64,000 nucleotides of DNA from Sphingomonas lenta. Its GTDB lineage: Bacteria; Pseudomonadota; Alphaproteobacteria; Sphingomonadales; Sphingomonadaceae. The stretch is from NCBI RefSeq assembly GCF_002288825.1, contig NZ_NSLI01000002.1:62001-126000 (forward strand), written 5' to 3'. The notes beneath the pieces are model-generated. The model saw only the letters and a list, made by a program, of their open reading frames with translations, was not told the DNA's origin and did no database searches. The position numbers were made by a program, and so were the translations under genes. Shown here one piece after another: positions 56,509-64,000 of the stretch; the stretch's first letter is position 1; each line of letters starts with the position of its first letter.

Positions 56509-57405
56509 TTAGGACCGGCGTTGCGGTAGGTCAACGAGGGGGTGGCGCGTCTTGACCAGCTCTACGAGGCGGCTCGCGTCGACGTGCGTGTAGATTTCGG
56601 TGGTGGCGATGTCCGCGTGGCCGAGCATGGCCTGGAGCGCGCGCAGGTCCGCGCCGCCCTCCAGAAGGTGCGTCGCGAAGGCGTGGCGGAGCACGTGCGG
56701 GCTGACGCGGTCGGGGGGCACGCCGGCTTCGGCGGCTAGCGCCTTGATGAGCTGGTACAGGCGGATGCGCGACAGGTGGCCCTTGCCCGACGGGAACAGG
56801 TAAGCGCGGTCCGCGGTCACATGCTCGCGCCACGCCGCGACCGCCGCGCGGGCGCGATCGGACAGCGGCACCAGCCGCTCGCGGCCGCCCTTGCCCTTGA
56901 GGATCAGGAACGGCCGGTCGGGGTTGACCGCGTTGCGCGGCAGCCCGACGAGCTCGCTCGCGCGCAGGCCCGACCCGTAGAGCAGCTCGACCAGCGCGGC
57001 GAGCCGAAGATCGTTCGGGTCGGACGGGTCGCGCCCGAGCCGCTCGGCGATGGCGGCGAAGAGGCGGTCGACATCGGCATGGGCCAGCACCTTGGGCAAT
57101 GCGCGGCGCTGGCCCGGCCTGGGGAGCGCGGCCCTGAGATCGTCCGAGCGATGCCCTTCCTCGTAGAGGAAGGCGTAGAAGCGCCGGAGCGCGGCCGACT
57201 TGCGCGCCACCGTCGCGCGGGACAGGTCGCGCCACTCGTGCGCGAGTCGCTGGACCGCGGGCTCGTCGGCCTGAACGAGCCCGCCCTCCAGGAACGAGGA
57301 GGCGAGCAGGAGATCGCTTCGGTACGCCGCGACCGTGTTCTTCGCCGCCCCCGCCTCGGCCGACAGCATCTCGAGGAAGCGGTCGATGAGGGCGCGGTCG
57401 TTCAT
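56509..57405 (-). CDS. xerD: Site-specific tyrosine recombinase XerD
   Basis: 298 residues from the ATG at 57405 (GGGAGAC upstream). Resolves chromosome dimers at dif. The catalytic set is complete: Arg in SGLRASELVGL, Lys in KGKGGRERLVPL, HVLRHAFATHLLEGGA with LGHAD, and the nucleophile Tyr in TTEIYTHVDASRL. The N-terminal SAM-like domain matches XerD. The 22 extra residues open upstream are repeat-derived. Housekeeping, not a sign of a mobile element. Confidence 0.94.
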   Translation of the reverse strand: MNDRALIDRFLEMLSAEAGAAKNTVAAYRSDLLLASSFLEGGLVQADEPAVQRLAHEWRDLSRATVARKSAALRRFYAFLYEEGHRSDDLRAALPRPGQRRALPKVLAHADVDRLFAAIAERLGRDPSDPNDLRLAALVELLYGSGLRASELVGLPRNAVNPDRPFLILKGKGGRERLVPLSDRARAAVAAWREHVTADRAYLFPSGKGHLSRIRLYQLIKALAAEAGVPPDRVSPHVLRHAFATHLLEGGADLRALQAMLGHADIATTEIYTHVDASRLVELVKTRHPLVDLPQRRS

Positions 57406-57416
57406 GACCCGAGTCT

Positions 57417-57511
57417 CCCTCTCCCCTCCGGGGAGAGGGTCGGGGAGAGGGGCAGTTCGAGACGTGGGCACTCTTCCCCTCTCCCCTGCCCTCTCCCCAG
57501 AGGGGAGAGGG
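57417..57511. repeat. Intergenic palindromic element related to family A
   Basis: Hairpins CCCTCTCCCC/GGGGAGAGGG at both ends and CCCCTCTCCC/GGGGAGAGGGGC in the interior. It lies between the xerD start and the 599-residue gene; its edge sits next to the xerD ribosome site. Confidence 0.82.
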
Positions 57512-57519
57512 AGAAAGCG

Positions 57520-59319
57520 CTACGCGCGCGCGATCGCCTCGGCGGCGATCATGCGCGCCTCGCCTTGCAAGCCCACCGCCCTAAGCGCGCCGATGATGCG
57601 GTACAGCATCTCCGGCCGGATCCCGCGCCAGTTCGGCGTCTGCATGCCGACCGCCGCGAGTAGCGCGACGTTGCCCTGCTCGCCCGCCGCGGCGGCGCGG
57701 TCGAGCGCGCGGGTCCAGCTATTCTCCGCGCCGATGCGCACGTCCAGCGCCTGCGCGCCGCGCTCGATGTCCTCCGGCGACAGCCGTCCGAGACCGGCCA
57801 GCCCGGCGAAGAGCAGCCGCTGCTTCGCCGCCGCGTTCCCCGACCCGGAGTAGGAGGCAAAGTCGCCGTAAGCGAGCCTTCCTTGCGCGTCCGGGTCCGA
57901 CACGACGATCATGGCCCAACCGTCCGAGCCCTCCTGCACCGCGTCGCGCCAGCGCGCGGCGGTGCGGTCCATGCCCGCCGCCAGCATCGCCGCGACGAGC
58001 CGGTCGGCGTCGTCCTGATCCTCGCGCACGGGTATCCGCGCCGCCGCGCGCGCCGTCAGCAGCAGCCGCGCATAGCCCGGTTCGTCGCCCCATACCGAAC
58101 GGAGCGCCGAAAAGCGCGCGTTCGCGTCGCGATTTACATAAGCAGTGCGCAGGTCCTGCGCCGTCGCGGTCGCCGCGGCGGGAATGTCCTCGGCGTCGTC
58201 ACCTTGAGCGGCCGCGTAGAGGTCGACGAGCGCCGCGCTCGATAGCACGCCCGCCTCCGCCGCCGCGTCCGCCACGCCCAAGCGGTTCGCGAGCGACACG
58301 GCGGGCGAGGTCGCGTGCCAGTAGCGCACCTGCCGCCCGACGCTCCCCATCAGCTCGTCGGGCACCTCGACGCCGGTGGTGCTCGCCAGGCCCCAGCGCC
58401 AGCTGGTGAGCCGGTCGACGCCCTCCCACTCGATCGTGATCGCCTGGCGTCCGCCGGCCGCGCCGACGACCTTCTGCGCGAGAAGCAGGTCGATGCCGCT
58501 CGCCACGCGGCGACGCCGCGCCTGGGTCAGCAGCGTCGCGCCCTGGTTCGGCTGGCCGGCGAGCGCCGCGCACATGCCCTGCGCCAGCGTCCAGGCGCGC
58601 TCGCCCGTCGCGCCCACCGCGTCGTCGGCGAGCGGGCACAGCCCGGCCGGGTCGCTCGACGCGAGCATCGCGTTCATCGCGACCTGGTAGAGCTTGGGCG
58701 TGTAATTGCCCGGATCGACGCTCTGCACGACGGCGCGGGCCGCCTGCGCCTCGCCCATGCGGAGCAGCAGCCAGGCACGCTCGGCGGCGAAGTCCGCACC
58801 GTTGACGCCCGGCGGCGTGCTCGCCTGCGCCGTCAGCGCGCGCCGGAGCAGGATATGCGCCCAGCGCGACGGCAGCGGCGCGTCGAGGCGGCGCATCAGG
58901 ATCTCGGTGTAGCGCCCGTCCGTGTCGCCCCAGATATCGGAGCCGAGCGCGCCCTCGCCCGGCCCCGCCGCACCGACGACCGCCAGCGAGCGGCGTGCAA
59001 AGGCGGGGAGCTCATACTCGGCCAGCACCTCAGGATCGATCGGCGACGGCGTCGCGGTCGGGCTGGCGGTCGCGGTCGCCGTCGGCCGGGGGGCAGGCAG
59101 CGCCGCGCCCGACGGCGGCAGCGGCTGGACGAAACCGGGCTGCGCCGGCGCGGGCGCCGTCGTCGGCGCGGCGGTCGGCGTCGGCGTCGGCGCGGGCTGC
59201 GGATCGCCGAAGCCCGGCGGCAAGATCGATTCGGGCCTGTCCTGCCCCAAGGCCGGAAGCGCGGCCCCGGCGAGCAGGATGGAGAACGCGGCGAACCGCG
59301 CCTTAGGATAGGTTTTCAA
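57520..59319 (-). CDS. Secreted protein of unknown function, 599 residues
   Basis: Starts at TTG 59319 inside the end of a small upstream gene. Signal peptide FAAFSILLAGAALPALGQ, then a low-complexity Pro/Thr/Ala linker (about residues 45-95), then about 500 helical, Ala-rich residues that resemble tetratricopeptide-like or solenoid repeats (for example AERAWLLLRMGEAQAARAVV, RWAHILLRRALTAQ). I recognise no domain. It lies between the aroK side and xerD-accA, an arrangement probably conserved in relatives. Confidence 0.75.
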   Translation of the reverse strand: MKTYPKARFAAFSILLAGAALPALGQDRPESILPPGFGDPQPAPTPTPTAAPTTAPAPAQPGFVQPLPPSGAALPAPRPTATATASPTATPSPIDPEVLAEYELPAFARRSLAVVGAAGPGEGALGSDIWGDTDGRYTEILMRRLDAPLPSRWAHILLRRALTAQASTPPGVNGADFAAERAWLLLRMGEAQAARAVVQSVDPGNYTPKLYQVAMNAMLASSDPAGLCPLADDAVGATGERAWTLAQGMCAALAGQPNQGATLLTQARRRRVASGIDLLLAQKVVGAAGGRQAITIEWEGVDRLTSWRWGLASTTGVEVPDELMGSVGRQVRYWHATSPAVSLANRLGVADAAAEAGVLSSAALVDLYAAAQGDDAEDIPAAATATAQDLRTAYVNRDANARFSALRSVWGDEPGYARLLLTARAAARIPVREDQDDADRLVAAMLAAGMDRTAARWRDAVQEGSDGWAMIVVSDPDAQGRLAYGDFASYSGSGNAAAKQRLLFAGLAGLGRLSPEDIERGAQALDVRIGAENSWTRALDRAAAAGEQGNVALLAAVGMQTPNWRGIRPEMLYRIIGALRAVGLQGEARMIAAEAIARA

Positions 59320-59437
59320 GCGAGACGCTCTTCTCGACCTGGGTCTGGGGGCGCTCGGTCGCGCGGCCCGACAGCCAAAACAATCCGCCCACCAGCAGCA
59401 CGAGCAGGAGGATCAGCACGACGACGGAACGGGACAT
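59303..59437 (-). CDS. Small single-pass membrane protein, 44 residues, coupled to the secreted protein
   Basis: ATG 59437 to TAA 59303: MSRSVVVLILLLVLLVGGLF, then WLSGRATERPQTQVEKSV and a short SLENLS end. One clear transmembrane helix, then a polar tail. Its last 17 bp overlap the start of the 599-residue gene, so the two are probably translated together. No family recognised; a role as a membrane partner is inferred from coupling. Confidence 0.65.
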   Translation of the reverse strand: MSRSVVVLILLLVLLVGGLFWLSGRATERPQTQVEKSVSLENLS

Positions 59438-59521
59438 AAGCCGGCCTTACGAAACTTGAGCGTGGCGGAGCGCACTCGGCTTTTTGCCGCCCGCCCCGCA
59501 CGCTGTATAGCGCGCAATCCC

Positions 59522-60070
59522 ATGTTGCAAAGCGCCGCCCCGCCCTCCTCCTCTTGCGCCTGGAACGGCCAGCCGATCGTGCTGGTCGGTCTGATGGGCG
59601 TGGGGAAGTCGACGGTGGGACGCCGGCTCGCCGCCCGCCTCAAGCTGCCTTTCGTCGATGCGGACCACGAGATCGAGCAGGCGGCGGCCATGACGATCTC
59701 GGAGATCTTCGAGAAGTACGGGGAAGAATATTTCCGCGACGGCGAGCGGCGCGTCATCGCCAGGCTGATGGACGGCAGGCCCAAGGTGATCGCGACGGGC
59801 GGCGGCGCGTTCATCAACCCCGACACGCGCGCGCTGATGCTGCGCGACGCGCTCGTCGTCTGGCTAGACGCGGAGACGGAGGTGCTCGCCGACCGCGTCC
59901 GCCGCCGCGACACGCGCCCGCTGCTGCGCGGCCGCGACGCGCATGAGGTGCTCCGCGAGCTCGCGGCTAAGCGCAACCCGATCTACGCCGAGGCCCACCT
60001 GCGCATCTCCAGCCAGGCCGCGCCCCACGACGCGACGGTGCGCGCGATCATGAAGGCGATCGGCAAGTGA
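59522..60070 (+). CDS. aroK: Shikimate kinase
   Basis: 182 residues from the ATG at 59522. Phosphorylates shikimate in aromatic amino-acid synthesis. The P-loop is GLMGVGKSTVGRRLA; the substrate site has VDADHEIEQ, FRDGERRVI and ATGGGAF, and the lid is RDTRPLLRGRD. Frame open further upstream has no supporting features. Overlaps aroB by GTGA. Confidence 0.94.
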   Translation: MLQSAAPPSSSCAWNGQPIVLVGLMGVGKSTVGRRLAARLKLPFVDADHEIEQAAAMTISEIFEKYGEEYFRDGERRVIARLMDGRPKVIATGGGAFINPDTRALMLRDALVVWLDAETEVLADRVRRRDTRPLLRGRDAHEVLRELAAKRNPIYAEAHLRISSQAAPHDATVRAIMKAIGK

Positions 60071-61161
60071 CGGTCGTCACGGTCGGGCTGGGCGAGCGGA
60101 GCTACCCCGTCGTGATCGAGCCGGGCCTGCTCGCGCGGGCGGGCGGGCACCTCGCCCCGCTCGCGCGCGGGCGGCGGATGGTGATCGTCGCGGACGGCAA
60201 TGTCGGCCCGCACCTGGCGACGCTGCAGGCCGCGCTCTCCGGGGCGGGCGTCGCGACGGAGGCGGTGACGACGCGCGCCGGCGAGGGCGCGAAGAGCTGG
60301 GCGTCGCTCGAGAGGCTGTGCGACCGCTTGCTCGAACTCGGGGTCGAGCGCGGCGACCACATCGTCGCGCTCGGCGGCGGGGTGGTCGGCGACCTGGTCG
60401 GCTTCGCGGCCGCCATCCTCAAGCGCAGCTGCGGCTTCGTGCAGGTGCCGACCACCCTGCTCGCGCAGGTGGACAGCTCGGTCGGCGGAAAGACGGGCAT
60501 CAACGCGCGCGCGGGCAAGAACCTGATCGGCGCGTTCCACCAGCCCGCACTCGTGCTGATCGACCCGGACGTGCTCGACACGCTGCCGCCGCGCGAGCTC
60601 CGCGCCGGGTACGCGGAGGTGGTCAAGTACGGCCTGATCGACGACCCAGACTTCTTCGGCTGGTGCGAGGCGAACGGCGCGGCGCTCCTCGCCGGCGACA
60701 AGGCCGCGCAGGTGCACGCCATCGCCCACTCGGTCGCCGCCAAGGCGCGCATCGTCGCCGCCGACGAGCGCGAGACGACGGGCGTGCGCGCGCTGCTCAA
60801 CCTCGGCCACACCTTCGGCCACGCGCTGGAGGCGGAAGCCGGCTATGACGGCAGCCTGCTCCACGGCGAGGCGGTCGCGGCCGGCATGGCGCTCGCGTTC
60901 CGCTACTCCGTCCGCCGCGGCCTCTGCCCGGCGGAGGACGCGGAGCGCGTCGCCGCCCATCTCCGCGTGTCCGACCTTCCCGACGGCCTCCGCGGCGTCA
61001 CCGCGTCCGGCGAGCGCCTGGTCGAGCATATGCGCCACGACAAGAAGGCGAGCGGGGGCGTGCTGCCCTTCCTCCTCGCGCGCGGGATCGGGCGGACGTT
61101 CCTCGACCGTTCGGTCGACCTCGCCGACATCGCCCGCTTCCTCGACGAGGAGCCGCGCTGA
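60067..61161 (+). CDS. aroB: 3-dehydroquinate synthase
   Basis: 364 residues starting at the GTG that overlaps the aroK stop. Second step of the shikimate pathway (DAHP to 3-dehydroquinate, NAD- and metal-dependent). It has [40 protein letters not shown] and the metal-ligand helices [20 protein letters not shown] plus [18 protein letters not shown]. It ends one base into a small DUF2256 gene. Confidence 0.96.
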   Translation: MTVVTVGLGERSYPVVIEPGLLARAGGHLAPLARGRRMVIVADGNVGPHLATLQAALSGAGVATEAVTTRAGEGAKSWASLERLCDRLLELGVERGDHIVALGGGVVGDLVGFAAAILKRSCGFVQVPTTLLAQVDSSVGGKTGINARAGKNLIGAFHQPALVLIDPDVLDTLPPRELRAGYAEVVKYGLIDDPDFFGWCEANGAALLAGDKAAQVHAIAHSVAAKARIVAADERETTGVRALLNLGHTFGHALEAEAGYDGSLLHGEAVAAGMALAFRYSVRRGLCPAEDAERVAAHLRVSDLPDGLRGVTASGERLVEHMRHDKKASGGVLPFLLARGIGRTFLDRSVDLADIARFLDEEPR

Positions 61162-61301
61162 TGCCGAACGGGGTGAAGAAGCAGGACCTGCCGACGACGA
61201 CGTGCCCGGCCTGCCAGCGCCCCTTCACCTGGCGCAAGAAGTGGGCGCGCGATTGGGAGAACGTCGTCTACTGCTCCGACGCGTGCCGGAAGAAGCGTTA
61301 G
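61161..61301 (+). CDS. DUF2256 domain-containing small zinc-ribbon-like protein
   Basis: 46 residues: [20 protein letters not shown] then [12 protein letters not shown]. Four cysteines in two CxxC/CxxxC knuckles suggest a zinc-binding fold. Its ATG shares one base with the aroB stop, so it is part of that operon. The function of DUF2256 is not known; the basic surface could bind nucleic acid. Confidence 0.85.
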   Translation: MPNGVKKQDLPTTTCPACQRPFTWRKKWARDWENVVYCSDACRKKR

Positions 61302-61330
61302 ACAGAGAGAACGGGTCCATCCTCATCTTC

Positions 61331-61409
61331 CGTTCGTTTCGAGTCCAGTCGAGAAACGGATCCAGCGGCGTCGCTCGAAGGCTTCTCGACTAGGCTCGAA
61401 GCGAACGGA
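61331..61409. repeat. Palindromic element related to family D
   Basis: CCGTTCGTTTCGAGTCCAGT and the inverted GCTTCTCGACTAGGCTCGAA plus GCGAACGG end; about 23 of 26 terminal bases match. It lies between the DUF2256 and DUF423 genes, which end facing each other. Confidence 0.75.
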
Positions 61410-61430
61410 GTGTGATGAGATCGCTTCGTA

Positions 61431-61757
61431 TCATGCGTGCATTTCGCTCCAGGCGAGCCAAAGCCAGCCGACGATCAGCAGCAGCCCGCCGATCGGCGTG
61501 ATCGCGCCTAACCAGCGCGGCGCGCCGAACGCCATCAGGTAGAGCGTCCCCGCGAACAGCGCCGCGCCCGCGACGAACGCCCAAGCCGGCCCGGTCGCGC
61601 CCATGCGCACCGCGACCAGCGCCGCGACCGAATGGACGAGCCCGTACTGCGCGCCCGTCTGCAACCACTCCGCCGCCTTCCCCTCCGCGCCGTGCGCGCC
61701 GTACGCGCCCGCCGCGACGGAGATCGCGCCCAGGAGCGCCGCCAGCATGGTCAGCAT
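61431..61757 (-). CDS. DUF423 domain-containing membrane protein
   Basis: 108 residues, essentially four transmembrane segments (MLAALLGAISVAAGAYGAHG, AWAFVAGAALFAGTLYLMAF, AITPIGGLLLIVGWLWLAW). The AGAYGAHG motif is the DUF423 hallmark (YgdD type). Function unknown. The start overlaps the KefB stop by one base (TGATG). Confidence 0.85.
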   Translation of the reverse strand: MLTMLAALLGAISVAAGAYGAHGAEGKAAEWLQTGAQYGLVHSVAALVAVRMGATGPAWAFVAGAALFAGTLYLMAFGAPRWLGAITPIGGLLLIVGWLWLAWSEMHA

Positions 61758-63511
61758 CAGCGCTCCTCCATCAGAGCGCGGTTCTGCGTCACGATCAGCT
61801 CGCGCGCCGCGCCTAAGTCGCCGGAGTCCGCCTGCAGCTTGAGCCGCTCCTCGTCGCGGCGACGATATTCCTGCTCCGCGCGCTCGATCTCGTCGTCGTC
61901 GATCTGGACGCACGTCATCGCCTGGCGCGCCATGCACACGGCCGACTCGAACACCTCGCGCACCGCGCCCGCGTGCGGGCCGCCGGCGATCTTCATCATG
62001 CTTCGCCGGTCGAACGCGCGCACGAACACCGCCGCCTTCGGGAAGGACGTGGCGACCGAGTGGAGGAACTCGGCATCGATCCCGTCGCCGTCCTGGCAGA
62101 AGAGCAGCAGCTGCGCGTCCGCCGCCCCCGCCTGGCGCAGCAGGTCGAGCCTGAGCCCGTCGCCGTAGAACACCTTGGCGCCGAACGAGCCCGCGATCTC
62201 GATCCGCTCCGGATTGACGTCGATCAGCGTCAGCCTGATCCGCTGGAGCATCAGCATCTGCGACACAGTCTGCCCGAAACGGCCGTATCCGATGACGATC
62301 GCGCTCGCCCCATCGGCGGTCGGCGCTTCCAGCTCGCCCGTCTCGCGCTTCGGCTCGGCACGGATACGGCGCGTCCAGCGCATGAGGAAGGGCGTGGTCG
62401 CCATCGACACCGTCACCACCGCGCCGAACAGCGACGCGGCCTCCGGCGCGATCAGGAATGCGTTCTGCGCCGCGGCGAACAGCACGAAGCCGAACTCGCC
62501 GCCCTGGCTTAGCAGCAGGCCCAGCGCCAGCGCCTCGCGCCAGCCCATGCCGAACAGCCGCCCCAGCCCGAAGATCACGCCCGCCTTGGTCGCGATCAGC
62601 GCCGCCGCCATGCCCGCCACGAACAGCGGCCGCTCGGCGATGGCCTGCAGGTCGAGCATCATGCCGACCGCCAGAAAGAAGAAGCCGAGCAGGATGGAGC
62701 GGAACGGCTCAACATCCGCCTCCAGCTCGTGCCGGTAGGGGCTGTCGGCCAGCATCACGCCCGCGATGAACGCGCCCAGCGCGGTGGACAGGCCCAGCAC
62801 CTGCATCACCGCCGCCGCCGCGACCACGGTGAACAGCCCGGCGAACACGAACATCTCGCGCTCGCCCAGGACGCCGATCAGCCGGAAGAGCGGCCGCAGC
62901 ACGAAGCGGCCCGCCAGCACCAGCCCGACCACCGCGCCGACCGTGTAGAGCCCGAGCAGCCAGCCGGGCGTCGCGTGCGCGTCCGCCGGCGCGCGGCTCA
63001 GCACCGCGACCAGCGTGATCAGCGGCACGATGGAGAGGTCCTGGAACAGGAGCACGGAAAAGGCGCGCTCGCCGAACGGCGTTCGGAGCCGCCCCGCCGA
63101 TTGCAGCATCGGCAAGACCTGCGCCGTCGAGGAGAGCGCCAGCGGAAAGCCGATCGCGAGCGCCGCCTGCCAGCTCCAGCGCGTGGCCAGCAGCACCGCC
63201 GCCAGCGCTAGCCCGCAGAACAGGACTTGGGCGAGGCCCAGGCCGAAGATGTCGCGCTTCAGCCGCCAGAGCCGCGTCGGGTTGAGCTCCAGCCCGACGA
63301 GGAACAGGAGGAGCGTGATGCCGAACTCCGAGACGGAGAGCACCGACTCCGCCCCGCCGACCAGCCCCAGCACGTGCGGCCCGACCAGCGCACCCGCGAG
63401 CAGATAGCCCAGCGTCGCGCCCAGCCCGAGCTTGCGGAACAGAAGGACGCAGGCGAGCCCGAAGCCGAGCAGGATCGCGCCGTCGCGGAGCAGGGTGCCG
63501 CCGTGCTCCAT
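61757..63511 (-). CDS. Monovalent cation:proton antiporter (CPA2/KefB-like)
   Basis: 584 residues: about twelve membrane helices (LGYLLAGALVGPHVLGLVGG; GITLLLFLVGLELNPTRLW), then a cytosolic NAD-binding TrkA-N domain (VIGYGRFGQTVSQMLMLQRI) that gates K+/H+ exchange. The end, after about residue 560, is charged and helical (EEYRRRDEERLKLQADSG region). Glutathione-gated K+ efflux is the known role of the closest class, but no KefF-type ancillary gene is present. Linked on both sides by TGATG overlaps. Confidence 0.9.
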   Translation of the reverse strand: MEHGGTLLRDGAILLGFGLACVLLFRKLGLGATLGYLLAGALVGPHVLGLVGGAESVLSVSEFGITLLLFLVGLELNPTRLWRLKRDIFGLGLAQVLFCGLALAAVLLATRWSWQAALAIGFPLALSSTAQVLPMLQSAGRLRTPFGERAFSVLLFQDLSIVPLITLVAVLSRAPADAHATPGWLLGLYTVGAVVGLVLAGRFVLRPLFRLIGVLGEREMFVFAGLFTVVAAAAVMQVLGLSTALGAFIAGVMLADSPYRHELEADVEPFRSILLGFFFLAVGMMLDLQAIAERPLFVAGMAAALIATKAGVIFGLGRLFGMGWREALALGLLLSQGGEFGFVLFAAAQNAFLIAPEAASLFGAVVTVSMATTPFLMRWTRRIRAEPKRETGELEAPTADGASAIVIGYGRFGQTVSQMLMLQRIRLTLIDVNPERIEIAGSFGAKVFYGDGLRLDLLRQAGAADAQLLLFCQDGDGIDAEFLHSVATSFPKAAVFVRAFDRRSMMKIAGGPHAGAVREVFESAVCMARQAMTCVQIDDDEIERAEQEYRRRDEERLKLQADSGDLGAARELIVTQNRALMEER

Positions 63512-63948
63512 CAGCGCGCCGGCTGCCGGGCGGCGGCGAGTTCCGCCGCCTCCGCCGCGGCTTCGAAGGCGAGGCGAATTGACGGGTGCCGCGCGGTGTA
63601 GGCGCGCGCGGGCTCGAATATGGCGAGCCCCGGCCAGCCAGGTGCGATTTCACTCCCTGCTAGCCAGGCGGTGAGCTCGTCACGCGCGGTGGCCAGCTCC
63701 TCGGGCGTCCTACCCTCGATCGCGTTCGCCAGCAGCGCCGAGGAGGCCTGGCCTAGCGCGCAGGCGCGGACCAGCATGCCGACCCGGCTGACCCGGCCGT
63801 CCGGGCCGAGATCGAGGTCCACCGTCATGCGGCTCCCGCACACAGGGGAGCGCTTCTCCGACGAGCCCATCGGGGCCGCCAGCCGCTCCTGATGCGCGAT
63901 CGACGCCGCGAGCCTCAGGATCCCCGCATTGTAGAGCGGCGCGTTCAT
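63511..63948 (-). CDS. Iron-sulfur cluster assembly scaffold-like protein (NifU/IscU N-terminal domain)
   Basis: 145 residues, NifU-N fold. Two of the three scaffold cysteines are seen: C37 in RSPVCGSRM and C63 in VRACALGQASSALLA. The third, usually near the C-terminal helix, is replaced (ARHPSIRLAFEAA has no Cys), so it may not be a full scaffold. Coupled to the KefB-like gene and to an upstream gene by overlaps. Confidence 0.82.
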   Translation of the reverse strand: MNAPLYNAGILRLAASIAHQERLAAPMGSSEKRSPVCGSRMTVDLDLGPDGRVSRVGMLVRACALGQASSALLANAIEGRTPEELATARDELTAWLAGSEIAPGWPGLAIFEPARAYTARHPSIRLAFEAAAEAAELAAARQPAR

Positions 63949-64000
63949 TCGGCCGGCTCCGTCGTGTTCTCGACAGGCTCGGCTTTGCGCTTGCCGAACA
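63945..64000 (-). CDS. C-terminal fragment of an unidentified gene (cut by window edge)
   Basis: The last 18 residues FGKRKAEPVENTTEPAE plus stop are in frame, ending in an ATGA overlap with the scaffold gene. This is too little to identify; position and the basic-then-acidic tail would suit a CvpA-type membrane protein, but that is only a guess. Confidence 0.5.
   Translation of the reverse strand, partial: FGKRKAEPVENTTEPAE

Noticed and set aside
56509..57405. XerD as evidence for an integrative element
   Set aside because: Length, complete catalytic set and linkage to accA fit the housekeeping dif recombinase; there are no flanking repeats or cargo.

Overview
This is a GC-rich stretch (about two thirds G+C or more by eye) of what looks like the chromosome of an alphaproteobacterium of the order Sphingomonadales (Sphingomonas-like). 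That placement is inferred from several signs. GyrA has the alphaproteobacterial C-terminal insertion, E1-beta of pyruvate dehydrogenase carries a fused lipoyl domain, and a tolC-popZ-valS block is present. There is also a vWA-type TadG, and short palindromic intergenic repeats are scattered throughout. No plasmid, prophage, insertion sequence or CRISPR is visible. The window is ordinary chromosomal backbone with a few accessory genes.

Layout. 1-7.9 kb: the end of gyrA, DUF952, PilZ, VOC, two envelope lipoproteins (one OmpA-like), a GbsR/MarR regulator with a membrane SRPBCC protein, trmFO, an EF-hand protein and a degenerate phytoene-synthase-like protein. 8.0-11.3 kb: a three-gene tad operon encoding a vWA TadG and two TadE-like pseudopilins. 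11.3-25 kb: pdhA-pdhB, MFS-cysK-sleB, a MerR/acyl-CoA dehydrogenase pair, hisI with a lipoprotein, purF, an SDR and a CFA synthase. 25-29.3 kb: korA-korB and a histone-deacetylase-like amidohydrolase. 29.3-37.1 kb: HSL esterase-rppH, M20-astA-astB (arginine succinyltransferase pathway), cysQ and a class II photolyase. 37.5-46.8 kb: an RTX serralysin-type protease, tRNA-Arg(ACG), an MFS/spermidine-synthase fusion, a GNAT, hemB, a lipid kinase and a MATE pump. 46.9-54.4 kb: pcm-tolC-popZ, a LOV hybrid histidine kinase, valS and tRNA-Cys(GCA). 54.5-64 kb: mutT, two Flp pilins, accA, xerD, a 599-residue secreted protein with a 44-residue coupled membrane protein, aroK-aroB-DUF2256, DUF423, a KefB-like antiporter and a NifU-like scaffold.

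Gene junctions are very tight. Many use ATGA, GTGA, TTGA or TGATG overlaps, which I used to fix starts (pdhA/pdhB, cysK/sleB, hisI/lipoprotein, M20/astA, GNAT/MFS-SpeE, aroK/aroB/DUF2256, scaffold/kefB/DUF423).

The least explained structure is the set of palindromic repeats. At least four families are present, with eleven copies in all. Two copies of one family lie inside the first 40 codons of co-directional genes (sleB, and a lipoprotein after hisI) and are translated in partly different frames. One copy of another family supplies the start codon of a GNAT gene. Other points worth attention are the LOV-histidine kinase-receiver protein with an intact photochemical Cys, the small coupled membrane protein upstream of the 599-residue protein, tad genes at two separate sites, and KorAB in a probable aerobe. 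I see no clearly new multi-gene defence or metabolic system.
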